Part shown: one piece after another, positions 1 through 3,941 of the stretch | How the letters are laid out: each line of letters starts with the position of its first letter | Position numbering within the stretch: position 1 is the stretch's first letter | Assembly (NCBI GenBank): GCA_024763595.1 | Contig: JANTFK010000248.1 | Span: forward strand, 1-5,788 | Direction of reading: 5' to 3' | DNA: 5,788 bases | From: Bacteroidales bacterium | GTDB lineage: Bacteria; Bacteroidota; Bacteroidia; Bacteroidales; GCA-2748055 | Translations under genes and position numbers: made by a program | Notes under the pieces: model-generated | Database searches by the model: none | Seen by the model: the letters and a program-made list of their open reading frames with translations, nothing else | What the model was told of the DNA's origin: nothing

Positions 1-148
1 AAAATGCACCATGCCCAGCACCTACGTCCAGAATTCTCGGATGATCATCCGGATGGATAAATCCCCGGATATATTGATGGACCCTTGTATGCACTCCCGG
101 CATGGTAATGGGCCTGATCTCTTTTTTTTCCGGATGGTTTGAACTCAT
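1..148 (-). CDS. SAM-dependent methyltransferase, class I (partial, N-terminal 49 residues)
   Basis: An open minus-strand frame starts at the ATG at 148-146 and runs off the left edge; only 49 codons are visible. Residues 39-49 read ILDVGAGHGAF, which matches motif I of Rossmann-fold methyltransferases, the glycine-rich loop that binds S-adenosylmethionine after the first beta strand. The preceding 38 residues are polar and have no signal peptide, so the protein should be cytoplasmic. An in-frame ATG at 103 (residue 16) is an alternative start; I prefer 148 because the frame is open and about 38 residues before motif I is a normal distance. It begins 42 bases after the cold-shock gene in the same direction, so co-transcription is possible. 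No clear ribosome binding site is visible. The substrate cannot be judged, since the specificity-determining part lies outside the window. Confidence 0.75.
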   Translation of the reverse strand, partial: MSSNHPEKKEIRPITMPGVHTRVHQYIRGFIHPDDHPRILDVGAGHGAF

Positions 149-190
149 GGTAAGTGTTGCTGTCTGCAACCTGAAAGCAAAGGACCCCGG

Positions 191-643
191 TTATTTAGAC
201 AATTTCACTCTGACGGCTGCCGGTCCTTTGGGTCCCTTTTCCACCTCAAAGGTAACCATGTTGCCTTCCATGATATCGTCCTGAAATTCGTTCACATGAA
301 CAAAGACACTATCCTGTGTCTCTGCATCCCTGATAAACCCGTAACCCTTTGAGTCATTAAAAAAAGTAAGCCTTCCCCTTCTGATGGGATCCGGTTTATC
401 GCCGGGGCCCTGCCTGGGAATACTGATCTCGATATCTTCAGCTTTGGTTTTTTTCCTGGCAGACGGATCGGGAGGCGTATCGGTAAGCATTCCGTTTTCA
501 TCCACGTAAGCGATCATATCGTCCAGGCCGCCTTTTTTCTCACTTTCTTTCCTGGCAAGTCGCTTTTTTTCCTTTTCCTGTCGTTTCTTCTCTTTTTTCT
601 TTTGAAGTTCTTTCTTGTTGAACGATTCCTGAGATCTTCCCAT
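191..643 (-). CDS. Cold-shock-domain nucleic-acid-binding protein with basic N-terminal extension
   Basis: This 150-residue protein has two parts. Residues about 7-38 are almost entirely Lys, Arg, Glu and Gln and are probably a charged helix or coiled coil. Residues 40-87 are a polar linker. Residues 88-150 form a cold-shock domain: GRLTFFNDSKGYGFI carries the RNP1-like KGYGFI (99-104) and VFVHV (113-117) is the RNP2-like strand. Cold-shock domains are OB folds that bind single-stranded RNA or DNA and melt RNA structure. Stand-alone Csp proteins are about 65-75 residues, so this one is twice that length because of the N-terminal extension, a layout I associate with Bacteroidota. The ATG at 643 is preceded by an AAAGG about five bases upstream, a weak ribosome binding site. 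It lies 70 bases downstream of the DUF481 gene in the same direction. Its role is inferred to be an RNA chaperone or translation modulator; cold induction cannot be seen from sequence. Confidence 0.9.
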   Translation of the reverse strand: MGRSQESFNKKELQKKKEKKRQEKEKKRLARKESEKKGGLDDMIAYVDENGMLTDTPPDPSARKKTKAEDIEISIPRQGPGDKPDPIRRGRLTFFNDSKGYGFIRDAETQDSVFVHVNEFQDDIMEGNMVTFEVEKGPKGPAAVRVKLSK

Positions 644-658
644 AAATACCTTTAAGTT

Positions 659-689
659 TTAGCTGATAACGGTGCTAAGATACAGCTAA
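659..689 (-). promoter_or_regulatory. TTAGC repeat cluster and candidate -7 motif upstream of the cold-shock gene
   Basis: Read on the minus strand, TTAGCTG (689-683) is matched by its perfect inverse CAGCTAA (665-659) across a 17-base spacer. A second TTAGC lies at 678-674, 11 bases after the first. The single GCTAA arm could therefore pair with either TTAGC, giving two mutually exclusive short hairpins. A TATCTTAG at 682-675 matches the Bacteroidota -7 consensus TAnnTTTG at all but one fixed position, but I find no good TTG partner upstream. The element could be a leader structure, a protein-binding dyad, or chance. There is no T-run after it in the minus direction, so it is not a normal terminator for the DUF481 gene. 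Confidence 0.3.
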
Positions 690-713
690 TTTTCTTATAT
701 CTGAATATCGATC

Positions 714-1739
714 CTACCACTCCCAGCCAAATCCTGCCACAAACACATAATCGGTTGGATCGGCACCTGCAACCGGCTGGTTGTCCCAGTTGAGGGAAAA
801 TCCTGTGGATATATAAAAATCCATGGGGAATTCATACTTGATATCGAAACTCATATCGGACCTCCATCGTCCATGCTCGGTTATCCCCGGGTAGAGCATA
901 ATGCTTGTAAGAAGGCTCAGGTCCCCAATATCATACAAGTTCAGTTCCGTTCCCAGGAATCCTTCCCACGACTCCCTGTCATTGACCGGGTCGGTATACC
1001 TTTCAAAGTTCCTGTTGATCCCTGCCTTGGCTCCCCAGTATGCGCTGTTTGTACGCACCAGATAGGCTCCAAGCCCTCCCTGGGAGTTGGCACGCAAATC
1101 CAGTAATATTTCTGTATTGGATAACATGGCAACAGTGGCCAGTGCATATAGCCTTGCCGGCAGGTTGTACCTGAAATTAATGGCGCCGTCGATCCGTTTC
1201 GTGGGATCCACGCCATCCTGGTTTGACTGGATGGTATTGAATGAAACATCGGTGGACCATTGCGGGGCCTCATACCCCACTGAACTCCGGACCGACAGTT
1301 GTGTAATATTCTGCGCTTTCGTAAAACTGTAACCTACATCAATATTGGCAGAGAGGCGGTCCAGGAACCCGTAATTGACCGGGTTCAGGTTGACAACTTC
1401 TTCCGTGCCCACCTCAATTGGATCCCCCTCTTCGGGCAAAATGCGAAGCCTTCCGGGAGAGGTGGTCCGGATATTTGCGATATGCTCAGTTCCGTCTGTC
1501 AGGGTTACAACAAATATGGTAGTGGTATAGATCTCCTTCACCTTCTCCCATTCGATCTGGAAATCACTGTCGCTGTAATCAGTACTGAAGACAATGATCC
1601 CGCGGTCCATGGATTCAACAGAACCGGTAATATAATCGTCATTGATAAAAATAGCAGAGTCTTGCTGGGCATGGAGCGCCAGGGTGAAAAACAACAGGAA
1701 AGCCAGGAAAGCGGCCTCTTTTCTTGTTATGGTATTCAT
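714..1739 (-). CDS. DUF481-family outer-membrane beta-barrel protein with N-terminal SH3-like domain
   Basis: From the ATG at 1739 this is a 341-residue exported protein. Residues 1-24 are a signal peptide: basic NTITRKE, a hydrophobic core, then LHA before QQDS. Residues about 28-105 contain GSVESMDRGIIVFST and IEWEKVKEIY, a small beta domain seen in front of DUF481 in Bacteroidota proteins. The rest alternates aromatic/hydrophobic with polar residues, as in a transmembrane beta-barrel, and includes the DUF481-like stretch around NIDVGYSFTKAQNI. The protein ends in FVAGFGWEW, an aromatic C-terminus typical of barrels inserted by the BAM machinery. DUF481 includes YdiY-like proteins described as salt-induced, but the function is largely unknown and I do not assign one. 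A start 13 codons upstream (1778) is possible; I prefer 1739 because it places the signal peptide at the N-terminus. It lies divergent from the LsrG-like gene. Confidence 0.85.
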   Translation of the reverse strand: MNTITRKEAAFLAFLLFFTLALHAQQDSAIFINDDYITGSVESMDRGIIVFSTDYSDSDFQIEWEKVKEIYTTTIFVVTLTDGTEHIANIRTTSPGRLRILPEEGDPIEVGTEEVVNLNPVNYGFLDRLSANIDVGYSFTKAQNITQLSVRSSVGYEAPQWSTDVSFNTIQSNQDGVDPTKRIDGAINFRYNLPARLYALATVAMLSNTEILLDLRANSQGGLGAYLVRTNSAYWGAKAGINRNFERYTDPVNDRESWEGFLGTELNLYDIGDLSLLTSIMLYPGITEHGRWRSDMSFDIKYEFPMDFYISTGFSLNWDNQPVAGADPTDYVFVAGFGWEW

Positions 1740-1848
1740 TGCAACGGGAGTTAGAGATGTTAACAAAGAATTATTCAAACATTAAGTACAAATAAAACCA
1801 GAGAAAGTTCATATTGTCGTACCTTTAATGAAGCTAAATTTCAATCCC
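1740..1848. promoter_or_regulatory. Divergent intergenic region between DUF481 and LsrG-like genes
   Basis: These 109 AT-rich bases must hold the promoters of both flanking genes. On the plus strand TACCTTTA (1820-1827) differs from the Bacteroidota -7 consensus TAnnTTTG only in the last base. It would give a leader of about 15-20 bases if translation starts at 1849. On the minus strand AATGTTTG (1783-1776) and TTTATTTG (1796-1789) are each one mismatch from the same consensus. I could not find a well-spaced TTG -33 element for any of the three, so exact promoter positions are tentative. Confidence 0.35.
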
Positions 1849-2145
1849 ATGATCGTAACCATTGTACATGTGGAAGTGAAACCGGAATATATTGACGATT
1901 TTATCCGGGTCACCACAAAGAATCACCAGCATTCAGTCCAGGAACCGGGGAACCTCCGCTTTGATGTGTTGCAAAAGGAGGATCACCCGGTAAAATTCAT
2001 GCTCTACGAAGCCTATGAATCTGAAGCTGAAGCTGCGGCACACAAAGAAACCCCGCACTACCTGGAGTGGCGTGAGCGTGTTGCTCCATGGATGGCGCAA
2101 CCACGTAAAGGGATCAAGTATAACGGCCTTCTGCCGCGGGAATAG
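1849..2145 (+). CDS. ABM-fold protein, LsrG-like (phospho-AI-2 isomerase/monooxygenase superfamily)
   Basis: This 98-residue protein is a single ABM (antibiotic biosynthesis monooxygenase) dimeric alpha-beta-barrel domain, full length for the family. Beyond the general fold, it follows the E. coli LsrG pattern as I remember it: NHQHSVQEPGNLRFDVLQ (residues 25-42), LYEAY (52-56), HKETPHY (65-71) and, near the end, PRKG with YNGLLP. LsrG isomerises the phosphorylated autoinducer-2 breakdown product P-DPD to P-HPD. Related proteins include quinol monooxygenases such as YgiN, so an oxygenase role is also possible. I start it at 1849 because MIVTIVHVEVKP is the canonical first strand and a -7-like motif abuts the upstream ATG at 1828. 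No signal peptide, so cytoplasmic. No other lsr gene (lsrK, lsrF, transporter) is in the window, so the AI-2 role is unproven. Confidence 0.85.
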   Translation: MIVTIVHVEVKPEYIDDFIRVTTKNHQHSVQEPGNLRFDVLQKEDHPVKFMLYEAYESEAEAAAHKETPHYLEWRERVAPWMAQPRKGIKYNGLLPRE

Positions 2146-2149
2146 CAGC

Positions 2150-2175
2150 AGTTTCCGGTTATCGTCCCGGAAGTT
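2150..2175 (+). terminator. Possible weak hairpin between convergent genes
   Basis: TTCCGG (2153-2158) pairs with CCGGAA (2167-2172) around an eight-base loop. In plus-strand RNA it extends to nine pairs with two G-U wobbles and one A-U. It sits just after the LsrG-like stop codon and overlaps the 3' end of the metalloprotease gene. No U-tract follows it, so it may only slow polymerase or protect the 3' end, or be chance. Confidence 0.2.
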
Positions 2176-2932
2176 CCAACCGGTTAAAGAATAGTCCGGG
2201 CCTGAGCATCTCTTCCTGGCTGGGTGGAGGATTATGCAACAGGATCCTGATCCCTCTTTTCAGTCCGGCAGTGTCCAGAAAGGTTGTCAGGTAAAGTGAA
2301 GCATATTGATAGTAAACCTGGTACCTGAGTGCGTCATCGTTCAGCTCCCGTATGGATTTTGGAACAAAGGGAACTTTCGGCAAAATGAGCTCTCCCATCT
2401 TCCCCGTTACATATTCACACACTCCCTCTTCAATAAATGTGGAACCCGTCTCATTGGGATTGCTGAAGATTCTGAAAAAGTTCTGGTAAGCGCGATCCAC
2501 CCGGATACTGTCTATCCGTAACATCTCAACGCTTATCTGGTCTATGTAGTCATGCGTCAGTTCATGAAAAAGCACACCTTTTACAAACCGGTTGCTTTCC
2601 CTGATAGCATCCCGCTGCGCCCTGGTCAGGCCGGCAACTTCATATGCCTGAAAGACTTCCGCTGTAGTGATGAAAATCTCATTGGAATAGTACAGACCCA
2701 GTTCCAGCGAGTCGCTATAGCCCCGATCGGTCAGATCTGCAGTATATATGTAGGTATTATAAAGTGTATCGTTTACGAATTTCTGGAACTCCCTGATCAC
2801 GGCGTCGCCCTGCTCTTCCACATATCTGGCTATTCCCCTGCTGGTAGGTTTCCCATTTTTCAATGGGTATTCCGGCTGAGCCTGCAACGGAACAAACAGC
2901 ATCAATAACCATATCAATATGCTTTTCCCCAT
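2159..2932 (-). CDS. Putative secreted zinc metalloprotease (HExxH), family not recognised
   Basis: This 257-residue protein begins with a signal peptide (MGKSILIWLLMLFVPLQA, cleavage near residue 18-19), so it should act in the periplasm or outside the cell. Residues 123-127 are HELTH within VLFHELTHDYI, a classic HExxH zinc site with the catalytic Glu at 124. About 40 residues later FIEEGVCEY (167-174) resembles the EGxxxY-type third-ligand motif of gluzincins, with Glu168 or Glu169 the likely third zinc ligand. No propeptide or extra domain is evident and I cannot name a MEROPS family. Whether it cleaves protein is inferred only from these motifs. The ATG at 2932 is chosen because the signal peptide follows directly and an in-frame stop lies a few codons upstream. 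It converges with the LsrG-like gene (13-base gap) and is divergent from the SMP-30-like gene. Confidence 0.7.
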   Translation of the reverse strand: MGKSILIWLLMLFVPLQAQPEYPLKNGKPTSRGIARYVEEQGDAVIREFQKFVNDTLYNTYIYTADLTDRGYSDSLELGLYYSNEIFITTAEVFQAYEVAGLTRAQRDAIRESNRFVKGVLFHELTHDYIDQISVEMLRIDSIRVDRAYQNFFRIFSNPNETGSTFIEEGVCEYVTGKMGELILPKVPFVPKSIRELNDDALRYQVYYQYASLYLTTFLDTAGLKRGIRILLHNPPPSQEEMLRPGLFFNRLELPGR

Positions 2933-2941
2933 ATGTGATGA

Positions 2942-2973
2942 TAAATGTAAGCCTCATGGCCGTGAAATACAAA
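2942..2973 (-). promoter_or_regulatory. Candidate Bacteroidota-type promoter for the metalloprotease gene
   Basis: On the minus strand TTTG (2973-2970) is followed after 20 bases by TACATTTA (2949-2942), one mismatch from TAnnTTTG. The spacing fits the Bacteroidota primary-sigma pattern. Transcription would start about 4-6 bases before the ATG at 2932, giving a nearly leaderless mRNA, which is a reason for caution. Confidence 0.4.
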
Positions 2974-2976
2974 CCA

Positions 2977-3006
2977 TTGCCGGAATCTGAAAAATCATTA
3001 ACTTAT
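2977..3006 (+). promoter_or_regulatory. Candidate Bacteroidota-type promoter for the SMP-30-like gene
   Basis: TTG (2977-2979) is followed after 19 bases by TAACTTAT (2999-3006), which matches four of the six fixed positions of TAnnTTTG. A start near 3012 would leave a leader of about 15 bases before the ATG at 3027. The match is weaker than that of the opposing promoter, and the two -33 elements are only three bases apart. Confidence 0.3.
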
Positions 3007-3026
3007 AGCGTCCAAAACCATCTGCC

Positions 3027-3941
3027 ATGCAAAAGATCGTTACCATCGTGCCGGTGATCATACTGATGTTAAACTGCCATTCATGCCACCCGGGGAACAC
3101 CGGTTCCGGGAGTAGCGCTCCGGTAACCACCGGCCCGGCGGCAGATTCCAATCCAACCTTCACCCTCACCGAAGTATGGAGGACGGATCCCGTATTGCTA
3201 ACCTGTGAATCGGTACGCTACGACGAAACCCGACAACTCCTGTTTGTCTCCTGCATCAACGGTGAGCCAACCGGGAAAAATGGTGAGGGCTTCATCTCCC
3301 TGTTAAACCCGGACGGAAGTTTGAAAGAGCTCAGGTGGATCACCGGGTTGCATGCCCCCAAAGGAATGGGCATAGACGGGAACCTGCTGTTTGTAGCCGA
3401 TATCGATCAGCTGGTTGTCATTGACATCATCAAGGGGGAAATCAAAGAACGTATCCCGGTGCCGGGAGCATCCTTTCTGAATGATGTGGCCGTGGATAAG
3501 GATGGAAAGGTATATTTTTCTGATTCCGATACAGGATATATCTGGATCTATCACAATGGCGAACTGAAAGCATGGATTACCGAAGGACTGGACCGGCCAA
3601 ACGGGCTGTACGTGGAAGAGTCCCGGGTATTACTCACCAGTTCCGGCAGTTCGGACCTGAAGATCATCGATAAGGCAACCGGGTCATTCAAATCGGTCAC
3701 CCGGGGTATAGGGGCTGGCGACGGACTGGAGTTCACCGGTATGGAGGGGTATTACCTGGCATCAAGCTGGACCGGGGAATTGTTCCTGATCTTTCCGGAC
3801 TTCAGCAAGATCTCCCTGCTGAAAACCGCCGAGCAACAGATTAACACTGCCGACATAGGCTTTAACCGGAGCGCCGGTATAGTCTATGTTCCCACCTTCT
3901 TTGACAACAGGGTGGTAGCGTACAAGCTGAGACAGCACTAG
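3027..3941 (+). CDS. Exported SMP-30/gluconolactonase-like beta-propeller protein
   Basis: This 304-residue protein starts with a short basic-hydrophobic leader (MQKIVTIVPVIILMLN) followed by Cys17 and Cys20 and a Gly/Ser/Thr/Pro-rich linker. That suggests a lipoprotein, although neither cysteine sits in a textbook lipobox. Residues about 45-300 form propeller-like repeats such as APKGMGIDGNLLFVAD, LNDVAVDKDGKVYFSDSD and DRPNGLYVEESRVLLTSS. By motif position, the four metal-site residues of SMP-30 (Glu18, Asn103, Asn154, Asp204) seem to correspond to Glu61, Asn152, Asn192 and Asp232. That would support a metal-dependent lactonase or hydrolase; the mapping is by eye. NHL-like, non-catalytic propellers look similar and are the main alternative. 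It is divergent from the metalloprotease, and its TAG overlaps the TAG of the kinase-dehydrogenase gene. Confidence 0.8.
   Translation: MQKIVTIVPVIILMLNCHSCHPGNTGSGSSAPVTTGPAADSNPTFTLTEVWRTDPVLLTCESVRYDETRQLLFVSCINGEPTGKNGEGFISLLNPDGSLKELRWITGLHAPKGMGIDGNLLFVADIDQLVVIDIIKGEIKERIPVPGASFLNDVAVDKDGKVYFSDSDTGYIWIYHNGELKAWITEGLDRPNGLYVEESRVLLTSSGSSDLKIIDKATGSFKSVTRGIGAGDGLEFTGMEGYYLASSWTGELFLIFPDFSKISLLKTAEQQINTADIGFNRSAGIVYVPTFFDNRVVAYKLRQH
3938..3941. other. Shared CTAG: overlapping stop codons of convergent genes
   Basis: The palindrome CTAG contains the plus-strand stop TAG (3939-3941) of the SMP-30-like gene and the minus-strand stop TAG (3940-3938) of the kinase-dehydrogenase gene. The genes overlap tail to tail by four bases and no intergenic terminator is possible, so each transcript must end within the other gene. 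Confidence 0.95.

Noticed and set aside
156..170. GTTGC-TGTCT-GCAAC hairpin as a terminator after the cold-shock gene
   Set aside because: The five-base stem is weak and no T-run follows on either strand.
102..284. 60-residue plus-strand frame near the left edge
   Set aside because: It overlaps the end of the cold-shock domain and the start of the methyltransferase gene, both better supported on the minus strand.
1299..1754. 151-residue plus-strand frame opposite the DUF481 gene
   Set aside because: No domain or signal is visible; the opposite strand encodes a coherent exported barrel protein.
714..1778. Start of the DUF481 gene at the ATG at 1778
   Set aside because: It would put 13 polar residues in front of a good signal peptide, and it lies within a -7-like motif; the ATG at 1739 fits better.
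1828..1848. Upstream ATG at 1828 as start of the LsrG-like gene
   Set aside because: The extra residues (MKLNFNP) are not part of the family N-terminus and a -7-like TACCTTTA directly abuts this ATG.
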